A DNA stretch of 41,000 nt from Symsagittifera roscoffensis (Eukaryota; Xenacoelomorpha; Acoela; Convolutidae), in the NCBI RefSeq assembly GCF_963678635.1, contig NW_026971396.1, forward strand, positions 1-41,000. The letters are read 5' to 3'. Positions 1-9,957 of this stretch are shown piece after piece (within the stretch, counting starts at the first letter, position 1; every line of letters starts with the position of its first letter). Made by a program: the position numbers and the translations under genes. The notes beneath the pieces were generated by a model, which was not told the DNA's origin, did not search any database, and worked only from the letters and a program-made list of their open reading frames with translations.

Positions 1-274
1 GTTCCCTTACAACTTACACTAGTTAATGAAACAGGGATGTCAGATAGTGGCACAAGTTTCAACGACAGCTCATGTATGCAGCAGCGGCCGACGCCGCAGA
101 AAGTAAAAAAGAAGCGACGGAAGAAGTCGGCGGCTGTGGGGAGCAACAACCAGGTGGACAGCACGATAAATGCAGCAGACACTAGCGAAGCGGATGGGAA
201 GTTGGCTGAAAACAACACAATCGAGGGAGGTGGCGCCGCCGTTGGCGGCAGCAAACGCAGAAGCTACAAAACAG
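1..274 (+). CDS. Host gene exon 1 (partial, unrecognised basic low-complexity protein)
   Basis: The frame is open from base 1, with an ATG at 37. That ATG may be the start codon, or the exon may begin upstream. The protein is hydrophilic: a short Ser/Gln-rich stretch, a strongly basic nuclear-localisation-like motif (KVKKKRRKK, about residues 22-30 from the ATG), an acidic Asn/Asp/Glu segment, a Gly/Ala run and a second basic cluster (SKRRSYK). GC content is clearly above the flanking introns, as expected for an exon. The donor is CAG|GTGATA at 274/275 and leaves a phase-1 base (G). Joined to the acceptor at 2271/2272 it makes GAT (Asp) and continues in an open Lys/Ser-rich frame. I do not recognise the family. 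The composition suggests a disordered N-terminal region, possibly nuclear. Confidence 0.6.
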
Positions 275-834
275 GTGATACACAACAATACGGTAGATTA
301 TAATTCATCCAAACAAATCCCCTCAATCCCGTATATAAAACAATAATCTAAATTTGTTCAAGAACTCGAGTTGCCTAGTTTGTTCTGAGCACTAAATAAA
401 ACTCACATACTACGAACCGAGGACGCCTTGAAAAAAAGAAGATGGCGCCTTTACGATTTATTGGATGGCGCCGTCTCATTGTCGGACAAACCAACTGTAA
501 AGAGTTTCTATAGAAGGTCCTAGTTGGACAACTAAGGAAACGCTTGTTGACAATGAGATGTTATTAGATGATACAAACTGAGCTAATCTGGTTGTTGAAG
601 TTAGGATTAAAACCAAATAAAAGTTGAATTTATAAATCGTATGATCTTTAAAGTAAGTTTCAGCTAACCAAATAAATAATGGTGTCCAAAAATCATATCG
701 CTTTTGGAGGAGTACTAAGTAGAGCAGAATCATAAGACTTTCAACATTGGAAGCTGTGTATCAGCGCTGCAAGGCAGCATTACAAGACTGATAGTACTTC
801 ACATACCCCCTTGAAAACTTACCTGCATCCACGT

Positions 835-2154
835 TAAGGCGAAAGTAATCGATTATAACGGATTATTATGATTTTTTGACAATGATAATTGATTAGAATT
901 GTTAAAATAAGGTGTTTAAAGGAATCATAAATGATTATAATCGTGATATTTTCCAAGAGATTATAATCTCTTATAATCGATTATATTTCATTATAGTTCT
1001 CACAAAAAACCCTTAAAATCAATTATAATCGATTCTAACTTCCTTTTTGCCAAAATTTTGTCAACTCAAATTTATATTCGAGTTATATCCTATGGGTTAT
1101 TATTTTTGTGTCAAAAATCCTTAAAAGAGAGAACACTTTGGTTCATCTGAATACACGGTTTTACCACAAAACAAAAGTTTGATAGAGATCCTTTTATATG
1201 AGTGGAAAGGTTCCCACGGTAGATGAAAAAAAATTTATTTCGAATCAATCATGAAGCTAAAAGCTAAATCAATTTGCTGAAGTTTTGGTGCTTGAAAAAG
1301 CTTTAAAAAAGCATCAAAAAACAACTCTAATGAGGAAAAGAAAAAAACTTGTAAATTTGAATTAATTGGAAAACCTTAAAAATATTTTTCTCACTTTTCA
1401 TAGGAACCAAGATCTACAAAAAGCATTAAGTATTAGCAATTTAGATGCAACTTCGAAGACAAAATGGATATAAAAAATGGATTATAATCAATCATAACCG
1501 ATTATAATGGATTTTTTGTGCAAAACTAATGAACTAGAATTTGGAGTAAAAAAAATGTATTATAATCAATTATAACCGATTATAATTGTATCGAAAAATA
1601 GCCGAATAAATAATTGATTATAATCGATTATAAAGGATTATAATTAATTATGACTTTTTTTTATAAAGAGAGATTATTCGAACCAGATCTAAACTGGAAA
1701 TTATTATTGGATATTATTATAATATTTTATCTCTATAAAATATTGAACACTAACCAATCATACTCTATAAACTAAACAACCCACTTATTTGTAAGTGATG
1801 AAACTACGTGTAGTTTCAGCACCAGAGCGATTTGAATTAACCTTAGACTATAGTTGCCTTCTCCAAAGAGACCGAATCGTATAAACCAGTATACACTAGA
1901 TCTTTTGAGACTAGGAGATATAAGAGTAAGATTAATATTGGTAGTAGACTAAGAAGTTGAACTAATCTATCCGGCCGAAAATAAAATAGCGTTACGAGCA
2001 GACGGTGTACCTTATCTGAAATTACTCTATGAGTATTACCAAAAAGGTCTTAACTCATTATAATCGATTATTAATTGATTAACATTGATTGTTTCTCAAT
2101 TTTGGTAAGACTGGTACAGAAATCGTAAAATATTCGATTTTTAACGCTTGAAAC
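835..2154 (+). repeat. Palindrome-rich AT repeat, copy 1 (interrupted by solo LTR)
   Basis: This repeat matches 36777-37727 along its length in the same orientation, once the inserted LTR (1678-2057) is removed. It begins around GGCGAAAGTAATCGATTATA and ends near TTTTTAACGCTTGAAACT. Its body is peppered with the self-complementary motif TTATAATCGATTATAA and near variants (TTATAATGGATTATAA). It has no coding capacity. The edges carry a weak inverted similarity (TTCAAG near the start, CTTGAA near the end), so a non-autonomous DNA transposon is possible but unproven. Confidence 0.65.
1678..2057 (+). mobile_element. Solo LTR of the giant gypsy-class element
   Basis: This 380-bp sequence is the same family as the 376-bp LTRs at 3236-3611, 7973-8348 and 26274-26649, but oppositely oriented. 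It starts TCGAACC (TGGAACC in the other copies) and ends AACTCA. TTAT flanks both sides (1674-1677 and 2058-2061), a 4-bp TSD. The second copy of the host repeat at 36777-37727 lacks the insertion, so the empty site is visible in this window. A TATA box (TATAAAA, 1734-1740) and the LTR hairpin (about 1797-1820) are present. No internal element sequence adjoins it, so it is a solo LTR left by LTR-LTR recombination. Confidence 0.85.
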
Positions 2155-2271
2155 TGGAAGCTGGTAGTTCAAAATTTGACAATATTTTTATTTCCTTTTC
2201 ACCACTGTAGTGATAAAGGAGATATGGAAACCTAATGCATATAGAAAGCACCCGTTTTTGGTTTTTTACAG

Positions 2272-2410
2272 ATTTGAAGCCGGGCTCAGCGAAAGGAAAC
2301 AGGAAAAACTCCAGTCCGTCAGTGGCGGCATCAAAGAAAGGAAACGAGAAGTCACAAAAATACAAAAACAAAGACGGCTACCAAAAGAAAAATGTGGAAC
2401 CTTTGGGTAG
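2272..2410 (+). CDS. Host gene exon 2 (unrecognised Lys/Ser-rich)
   Basis: The acceptor is a good pyrimidine tract ending in ACAG at 2271. With the phase-1 G from exon 1 the first codon is GAT, and the frame stays open for about 46 codons. The product is Lys/Asn/Ser-rich with repeated short basic-polar runs (SAKGNRKNSSPSVAASKKG). Two donors are possible: AG|GTAAAA at 2410/2411 (phase 2) or GG|GTAGGT at 2406/2407 (phase 1). Each has a matching acceptor near 35989 or 36009, and both lead into the same downstream frame. The composition matches exon 1, which supports one continuous disordered region. Another frame is also open here, but it does not fit the splice phase of exon 1. Confidence 0.6.
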
Positions 2411-2481
2411 GTAAAAAAATTCAAAAAGACAATTGAAACTTGCGCGAACGAGCTTCAACAAACTGACAAGCTACAAAACGA

Positions 2482-3235
2482 CAGTCGAAGGGGGGAAGGT
2501 TCTCAATCTAAAAAACTTAAACCAATCAAAATCGCTAAGCGTTCCTATTGGCTAAACAGAGTCTTTCAAATGTCGCTTCACTTTTGATGCAGTCGGCCGT
2601 CAATCAACAAACCGCCATATATTGAAGCCGAAATTGCATCAGAAATTCGTAAATTGCATCAGAATTACGTAACATCTGCATAACAACATTGAATAGATTA
2701 ATTTTATTTTCAGTTTCTTGGAATGGTAATAATCTTTTTGGTTTGTTGGCCTGGCCCTTTGGCGTGTTGGCCTATCACCGAAGCAGTCAAACTGTTTTCT
2801 ATCTCAGTTCTGCTTCTGTTAAACTTGTAATGCGAGTAGTATTGTATCACTTGTGGAGCCTAATAGGTCTTTCCTAAACCGGAGGTCCCGTTTTTTTCAG
2901 AAAAATCATTAAGAAGAGGAGGTGCTAAATTTTTGAAAGTGAAATGAGCTTCCTGTAGGAAAATAATCAAAGCATCGAAGCACCGGCTGGTACGCGAGAG
3001 AACCCAATCTGAGGATACTGACGTAGAATTTCGTTTTGCGAGATGTGAAATATTCTGAGCAATTTCTTTGATATGGATCGTACTAAAAGTGGCTCAAATT
3101 TTGTGCCTGCGAATGCCGGACCAATTATACAAATTGTGTCCGATTGGAATGGGCATAATCAAAAGGGATATTACTTAAACATAAAGCTTTTCTTAAACTT
3201 TCACCGATATTGAATTGCGGTGGCTGTGACCAGAC
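2482..3235. other. Duplicated flank outside the retroelement, no gene
   Basis: This is the sequence outside the LTR, ending in the TSD copy AGAC at 3232-3235. It recurs at 7376-7972. It contains a CCAAT-like inverted motif (CTATTGGC) and an ATATATTGAA stretch, but no gene I can support. A short + frame at 2689-2877 is open in both copies, but most differences change amino acids, as expected for non-coding DNA. Confidence 0.5.
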
Positions 3236-3611
3236 TGAGTTGGGATGATCTCTAACTCATAGAATAATTTCAGATAGGGTATACCGTCTGCTCGTCACGC
3301 TATCTTATTTTCGGCCGGATAGATTCGTGCAACTTCTTAGTCTAATACCGGTCTTAATCTTACTCTTATATCTCTTAGTCTCAAAAGATCTAGAGTATAC
3401 TGGTTTGTTACGAGTCGGTCTCTTGGAAAAAGCAACTAAGTTGTAAGTTAAATTCAGAATGCTTTGGTGCTGAAATTACAAGTAACTTCAGCACTTACAA
3501 ATAAATGGGTTGTTAAAAAGATGGAGTATGATTTGTTAGTCTTTAATATTTTATAGGGATAAATTATCTAATTTTTAACCAAAAATAATATATAGTTTGG
3601 ATCAGGTTCCA
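3236..3611 (-). mobile_element. Duplicated 3' LTR (unit 1)
   Basis: At 376 bp it is equal in length to the LTRs at 7973-8348 and 26274-26649. Read on the - strand it starts TGGAACCTGATCC and ends CCCAACTCA. It differs from the unit-2 copy at only about 6 sites, because both derive from one LTR through the segmental duplication. The AGAC at its outer side is the copied TSD. Confidence 0.85.
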
Positions 3612-5176
3612 CCCATCCGGGGCTTACAGAGTTTTTGTTTCTTTGACTTCTTTCTGTAATGGAGGATGGATGATTGATTGTTTGTATTTCGCGAGCATCA
3701 TTTCTATTCCGTTCTTGGAGGAGAAATCTCCAGGAAACTGGAATCGTAGATTTCATTTTGTCATTCAACGATGACTGAGACTGTCAACAAAATCAATCTG
3801 ATTTCAAAATGGTTTGTTATGATTGTCGGTTCTTGATCGGTGTGGAGAACTGTGTTTCGATCTGAATTTGGAATGGCGTGAAGCTCGAGTTTGGAGGGAA
3901 TGCCCTGTAACTCGGATCTGTACGTATACTTGAACATCGAGGTGGTTATTGGTCTGTTTCAATGAAGTCCTTTGCTTCGGAGTCAATTCGTACTTCAAAT
4001 CCTTTGAGTTGTGGTTGTGAGCGGCATATCGGTTGTGTTCAGCCATTCTGTGGGTTGTGTGTGATGAGGTTGTCTTAGCTGCTTGATGCTCGTCTTCGTG
4101 ATTGTGTATGATCTATATTACTGCATTATATAATTTACATAAAAAAATGTTTAGTTAGTCCTTCTTTTAGGTTAAGATTTTTTATTAGTTTTTATGGCAA
4201 AAGCTTTTGTTTTTAATTCAGTTATTTTATCATAAATAATAAGGAGTGTGTCACAAAGCGTGAGTTCTAGCACAGTAGGTTAGGCCGGCTATTAAGCATG
4301 CTCAGGATGTCGTCCGCTTCTGGTGGGTTAGGCCAGGAGTGAGGGTATGATTTCATGCTGGTTTTTTATGGGGTCCTGTTTTGTGTTAACCTTTTGTGTC
4401 GTGTTTGCTTCTCGTTTTTTCCTTCTGTTGTTTTAGTTGTGCCCTTTTCTCAAAAATCAAATTGTTTGGTTTGGTTTGACTTTCGACTTTTTGGTGTTTT
4501 ATGCTTTCTTTTTGAAACTTATCAATAGTCTTCAAAAGAATAAATTATCGGTTTTTTAAGCTGGTTTAATCCAGTTTGGTACTGTGGGTTTTCTTGTCTT
4601 AGTCTTGCTGTTAGTTTGTGGTTTATGGTGTTTAGTAAGCTGCGTTGGTTAGTTGGGATTATTATATAATTCCTTTTCAACCGGGTTAAAAGAAAGTTGT
4701 TATTAGTTTGAGTTGTTATTAGTGAAAGTTAAAACTTGAAATCACTATTTTAAACAATTCGTCGTGGGCGAGCTGTGCGAGTGTGGATAGAATTTGTGTG
4801 CGATTGATTCTTGAAAAGGTTACTACAGCTGACATTTGTATAAATTTACTGCTGAAAATTTAAAATTTACTGCATTGTGGGGATTGAAATTATTAAATTA
4901 TTTTCAGTGTATTTAGATTTACTACATTGGGGTAAAGAATCTACAGATGAACTTACTGCTATGGAGAAGAAGTTTTACTGCGTCTTTTATTGCGGTTAGT
5001 AAAGAAAGCTTATGATTTATAAAAGAGTTTGCAATTTGAAAAGTTTATAATGTACAAAAGAGTTTGCAATTTTTTTTTCTGTTTTCTGTTTGTAGATGAT
5101 GGTGATCTAAAGACTAATGAAAAAACATTTCATAAGAAATGGTTAGTTTGTTTTGAGTTTATTGGTGTTAATTTAT

Positions 5177-6970
5177 TTAATTCATAATTACCTTATTATT
5201 GGGGAAGAAGCCATGAGGGAAGATATTGTGTATTGAATCTTATGTGGTTAGTATTTTTGTTAAAATGCGAATGATGTTTTTAGTTTCGAGCAGTGGCCAA
5301 TGCAATTCAAGTGCTTTTATGGTGTTTAGTTCTTCAGTGCCAATGGAAAACTCGTGATTTGTGTGCTGGATGAGGTTAAAAAGCTTGTGATTATATTCTA
5401 TATGTGAACGAATTCTAATATTGGGATTTCTATCGGTTGAATATATTCATGCGGGACAATGAGGGGTCGGGATTCTTCTACTTTAAAGGTCTTGGTGAGT
5501 GGACAAATCATATATATTTGGGTGATCAGTCGTAATTTCTGAGAATGCCTTGGAAGTTAGTAATTTTAATACAGTCAGTGGAAATTAAGAAAAATGGCGA
5601 AGTGTACTTTGAATTAATAAACTGAAAACGATGGTGTGGTTGTCGTGATGGTGTGTGTAAAATAAAATGATTTTGAATTAATCTATAATATGTGTAAGTA
5701 TGCGTTTGCTTAGTTCTTAACATGATGTCGTGTGAACAGTGCAGATCTCGTTCTTTTGGAGTGAGGAAGTGAAAAGTTAGTGAAAAAATTTCAAATTAAT
5801 CGTAAAATGATTCATAAGCTTGTATGTCGATTATTGCTTTGGAAATGATGTGGTCGTGTTTCTTATCTAGTGAGCTTAGTGTAAAGATGTAAGGTAATTG
5901 GATGAAAAAAATTTCGGTTAGTTGTGGGTTAGCGAACTTATCTTCGTCGAGAAATTGATCTTGGTTAGGTCTGATGATGTTGTGATCTTAGTATTCAATA
6001 GAATAATCATAAGCTCGGTGTGCAGTGAAAATTTTTAAAAGTTTTTTATATCCTACATGCGTAAATTGTCTAGGTGTTAGTGCTGTGGTTAGTCTAAAAG
6101 GTCAAATTTACTTTTTTCTACTTCGTGAGGTGGTTATTTAGTGGTACACAAAGTGGATTTGAGAAATAAAAAAATGATGTCCAGTGAAGTGTGGGGATTT
6201 GTACATGCTCATCGACATAGTGGGGTTGTTCAGTGTGAGGGTTGGAACGGCCAATGGTATATTGGGGGAAGAGGGGCAGGGAATTTTGGAGAAAGTCGGG
6301 AGTATTAGTGTGGTCAGTATGATTTACATAATCGCGGGCTGTTCTGGGTTTGGAGGGAAATGGGTGGTTAGGAAATTTTCTTTTGAATGTTCTATATGCA
6401 AAGTTAGTTGTGGATGATGAATGGGTTGATGTTGAGGGTTGAGCTAAAGAAGGGGTATAATCTGAAGAGAGTGTAGGAGTTGGTGGATTTAATGAAGTTA
6501 TATTTGATGATAATTGGTGAATGGTTAAGGGTGTGAGGGTGTTGTATTTCTTGCTGTAGTGTTATTAGATTTTTTAGTTCTTGTGAGATTTGCGTGGTTT
6601 CTGGGGAATTATTGTTGGAACGGTCATTGGTAAAGGGAGAGTATGTCGGGGTTGCTTGGGAATCATGAGAAATGGTACAGGGGGAATCATTTGTGGATTG
6701 GGAGTCAATGGGTCGAAAGGGGGTTGAGAAAATGTTGATGAGCTGGGTTCGGATTTTGCAAGTTCGTCTGGGATTTCGATGTCTGAGTTACTAAATTGGG
6801 AAATTGTGTTAAAAACGGTGATGTCTGAATTAGAGTCAGAATCCATGCCGGGTATCTGTTAACATGGGGTGATTCAGGTGGCGGGAAAGCAAAAAGTGGG
6901 ATGATGGGAATTGGGTTTTGGAGGTTGGCTGGATGGGAAATGGAACGGTGAAGGGATCCAACTTTTCGGC
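5177..6970 (-). pseudogene. Unrecognised post-env reading frame, unit-1 copy
   Basis: This is the duplicate of the frame at 9958-11692, lying between env and the 3' LTR. Its ATG end is lost at the deletion near 6972. It keeps an acidic Ser-rich segment (SNSDITVFNTISQF), a Pro-rich part and a C-terminal globular-looking part. One homopolymer G tract near 6718-6722 is a base shorter than in unit 2, which joins frames that are separate there. About 5526-5860 is better preserved here than in unit 2, where roughly 80 bp are missing near 10580-10600. In-frame stops (for example near 5525 and 5807) show that it is not functional. I know no family for it. Confidence 0.5.
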
Positions 6971-6984
6971 TCCGATTTTTTTCA

Positions 6985-7363
6985 CCGTTTAGATAAATAT
7001 AATCTTTTATATTTTTAAAGTATCCGCTGTAATTTTGTGAGTAAATGTCTGAAAATTTGTTGTTTCTGCAAGCTTACGTAAGTTTTGATCTATTGAGTGT
7101 CGTTGTATAGTGTCCATTTTTGTAAGTAGTTCTTGAAACTATTGTGTACGAATGTGGTGTTGTATGTAGGGTTTAGTATAGATGCCAATTGATTGTAAAT
7201 CGATATTTGGGTTTCGGTCTATAGCTCTAATGCTTTCGGGTGAAAACTTTTTTAGTGGTGGCATTAATGTTGGATATGGTGTGAGTAGGTAGTACTTATC
7301 TTCATCGGGATTTAATTGTACGACATTGTGGCTATTTTCTGATCCACATGGTACTGCTGTATC
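6985..7363 (-). pseudogene. Env-like C-terminal fragment, unit-1 copy
   Basis: A - strand frame open over 7139-7369 corresponds to the downstream part of the env-like region in unit 2 (about 12288-12640). It includes the conserved-looking stretch PYPTLMPPLKKFSPES. It is truncated at 7363 by the duplication breakpoint and on the other side by the deletion near 6975. It lacks the membrane-anchor region present at 11920-12250. It is non-functional. Confidence 0.6.
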
Positions 7364-8203
7364 CAACAAAAATAGCAGTCGAAGGGGGGAATATTCTCAA
7401 TCTGAAAAATTTAAACCAATCAAAACTGCTAAGCATTCCTATTGGCTAAACAGAGTCTTTCAAATGTCGCTTGATTTTTGATGCAGTCGGCCGTCAATCA
7501 ACAAACCGCCATATATTGAAGCCGACATTGCATCAGAAATTCGTAAATTGCATCAGAATTACGTAACATCTGCATAACAATATTGACTAGATTAATTTTA
7601 TTTTCGGTTTCTTGGAATGATAAATATTTTTTCGGTTTGCTGGCCTGGCCTTTCGACGTGTTGGCTTATCACCGAAGCAGTCAAACTGTTTTCTATTTCA
7701 GTTCTGCTCCTGTTAAACTTGTAATGCGAGTAGTATTGTATCACTTGTGGAGCCTAATAGGTCTTTCCTAAACCGGAGGTCCCGCTTTTTTCAGAAAAAT
7801 CATTAAGAAGAGGAGGTACTAAAATTGGCTCAATTTTTGTGGTTGTGAAAGCCGGACCAATTATACAAATTGTGTCCAAATATAATGGGCATAATCAAAA
7901 GGGATTTTACTATAACATAAAGCTTTTTTTAAAACATTCACCGAAATTAAATTGCGGTGACTGTGACCAGACTGAGTTGGGATGATCTCTAACTCATAGA
8001 ATAATTTCAGATAGGGTATACCGTCTGCTCGTCACGCTATCTTATTTTCGGCCGGATAGATTCGTGCAATTTCTTAGTCTAATACCGGTCTTAATCTTAC
8101 TCTTATATCTCTTAGTCTCAATAGATCTAGAGTATACTGGTTTGTTACGAGTCTGTCTCTTGGAAAAAGCAACTAAGTTGTAAGTTAAATTCAGAATGCT
8201 TTG

Positions 8204-8231
8204 GTGCTGAAATTACAAGTAATTTCAGCAC
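8204..8231 (-). promoter_or_regulatory. LTR hairpin / palindrome
   Basis: Two 13-base arms, GTGCTGAAATTAC and GTAATTTCAGCAC, are separated by AA. The site lies about 55-80 bases downstream of the TATA box, so it would fall in the transcribed R region. The solo LTR and the satellite monomers keep the palindrome with paired changes in both arms (see findings). Function is unknown. Confidence 0.6.
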
Positions 8232-8285
8232 TTACAAATAAATGGGTTGTTAAAAAGATGGAGTATGATTTGTTAGTCTTTAATA

Positions 8286-8292
8286 TTTTATA
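8286..8292 (-). promoter_or_regulatory. LTR TATA box
   Basis: On the - strand CCCTATAAAATATTAAAG lies about 57 bp into the LTR, as expected at the U3/R border. The solo LTR has the same motif at 1734-1740. In the 5' LTR at 26274-26649 the corresponding site reads TATAGAA, so the promoter of the element itself looks damaged. Confidence 0.55.
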
Positions 8293-8348
8293 GGGATAAA
8301 TAATCTAATTTTTAACCGAAAATAATATATAGTTTGGATCAGGTTCCA

Positions 8349-9957
8349 CCCATCCGGGGTTTACAGAGTTTTTGTTTCTTTGACTTCTTTCTGTAATGGA
8401 GGATGGATGATTGATAGTTTGTATTTCGCGAACATCATTTCTACTCCGTTCTTGGAGGAGAAATCTCCAGGAAACTGGAACTGTAGATTTCATTTTGTCA
8501 TTCAACGATGACTGAGACTGTCAACAAAATCAATCTGATTTCAAAATGGTTTGTTATGATTGTCGGTTCTTGATCGGTGTGGAGAACTGTGTTTCGATCT
8601 GAATTGGGAATCGCGTGAAGCTCGAGTTTGGAGGGAATGCCCTGTAACTCGGATCTGTACGTAAACTTGAAGGTCGAGGTGGTCATTGGTCTGTTTCAAT
8701 GAAGTCCTTTGCTTCGGAGTCAAGTCGTACTTCAAATCGAGTTGTGGTTGTGAGCGGCATATCGGTTGTGTTCAGCCAATGTGGGTTGTTTGTGATGAGG
8801 TCGTCTTAGCTGCTTGATGCTCGTCTTCGTGATTGTGTATGATCTATTTTACTGCATTATATAATTTACATAAGAAATGTTTAGTCAGTCCTTCTTTTAG
8901 CTTATGGATTTTTATTAGTTTTTATCGTAAAAGCTTTAGTTTTTAGTTCAGTTATTTTAAAAGAGTTAGTCGCACTTGAGTACCTCTTATCAAAAATAAG
9001 GAGTGTGTCACAAAGCGTGGGTTCTAGCACAGTAGGTTAGGCCGGCTATTAAGCATGCTCAGGATGTCGTCCTCTTCTGGAGGGTTAGGCCAGGAGTGAG
9101 GGTATGATTTCATGCTGGTTTTTTATGGGGTCCTGTTTTGTGTTAACCTTTTGTGTCGTGTTTACTTCTGGTTTTTTCCTTTTGTTGTTTTAGTTTTGTC
9201 CTTTTCTCAAAAATCAAATTGTTTGGTTTGGTTTGACTTTCGACTTTTTTGGTGTTTTATGCTTTCTTTTTTAAACTTATCAATAGTCTTCAAAAGAATA
9301 AATTATCGGTTCTTTAAGCTGATTTAATCGAGTTTGGGTACTGTGAGTTTTCTTGTCTTCGTCATGCTGTTACTTTGTGGTTTATGGTGTTTAGTAAGCT
9401 GTGTTGGTTAGTTGGGATTAATATATATTTCCTTTTCAACCGGGTTAAAAGAAAGTTTGAAATTTGTTATTAGTAGTTTGAGTTGTTATTAGTGAAAGTT
9501 AAAACTTGAAATCTTATTTTAAACAAATTGTCATGGGCGAGCTGTGCGAGTGTGGATAGAATTTGTGTGCAATTGATTCTTGAAAAGGTTAGTACTGCTG
9601 ACATTTGTATAAATTTACTGCTGGAAATTTTAAATTTACTGCTTTGTAGGGATTAAAATTATTAAATTTTTTTCAGTTTCTTTAGATTTACTACATTGGG
9701 GAAAAGAATCTACAGATGAATTTACTGTTATGGAGAAGAAATTTTCCTGCGTCGATTATTGCGGTTAGTTAATGAAAGTTTATGATTTATAAAAGAGTTT
9801 GCAATTTTAAACGTTTATAATGAACAAAATAGTTTGCAATTTTTTATTTCTTTTTTCTGTTTGTAGATGATGGTGATCTAAAGACTAATGAAAAAACATT
9901 TAATAAGAAATGGTTAGTTTGTTTTGAGTTTATTAGTGTTAATTTATTCATGCTTAA
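8349..9957 (-). other. 3' tail of the element between post-env frame and LTR
   Basis: Two overlapping - strand frames near the LTR (8498-8686 and 8541-8735) have counterparts in unit 1 (about 3790-4046). Motifs include LTPKQRTSLKQTN in one frame and SELQGIPSKLELH in the other. Which frame, if either, was coding is unclear. The rest is AT-rich without recognisable coding. The + strand contains exon-like short blocks around 9729-9900 (see findings). Confidence 0.35.

Larger units (their letters stand above)
275..2271 (+). other. Host intron 1
   Basis: This AT-rich stretch runs from donor GTGATA to acceptor TTTTTTACAG. Positions 275-834 hold nothing I can identify. About 835-2154 is a palindrome-rich repeat interrupted by a solo LTR (1678-2057). 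The last 120 bases are ordinary intron ending in a pyrimidine-rich acceptor. Confidence 0.5.
2482..7375. repeat. Tandem segmental duplication, unit 1
   Basis: Both units begin CAGTCGAAGGGGGGAA (2482 and 7376). Unit 1 comprises flank (2482-3235), LTR (3236-3611) and the 3' part of the giant retroelement, up to about 7363. A short filler (AACAAAAATAG) precedes the start of unit 2. Relative to unit 2 it lacks about 560 bp (unit 2 positions about 11695-12258, including the env membrane-anchor region) and keeps about 150 bp of flank (near 2935-3105) that unit 2 lost. The copies are very similar: about 6 differences across the 376-bp LTR by hand count. Confidence 0.85.
7973..8348 (-). mobile_element. 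3' LTR of the giant element
   Basis: This 376-bp copy runs TGGAACC...AACTCA on the - strand. It keeps a TATA box (TATAAAA, - strand, 8286-8292) and a perfect hairpin (8204-8231). The sequence just upstream on the - strand (CCCCGGATGGG) is only weakly purine-rich, so the polypurine tract is poorly preserved or unusual. Confidence 0.85.

Noticed and set aside
2689-2877. Short + strand frame open in both duplicate units
   Set aside because: About 8 amino-acid changes among few nucleotide changes between copies; no selection signal, no ATG start in frame, no splice support.
1678-3611. Inverted pair 1678-2057 and 3236-3611 as terminal inverted repeats of a DNA transposon
   Set aside because: Each has its own target duplication or context, the family recurs in direct orientation flanking the giant element, and ends are TG...CA. 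They are LTRs.
7376-7972. 5' leader of a second retroelement, because TGGTCACAGC next to the LTR looks like a primer-binding site
   Set aside because: The adjacent AGAC matches the TSD at 26650-26653, so this is outer flank copied by the segmental duplication.
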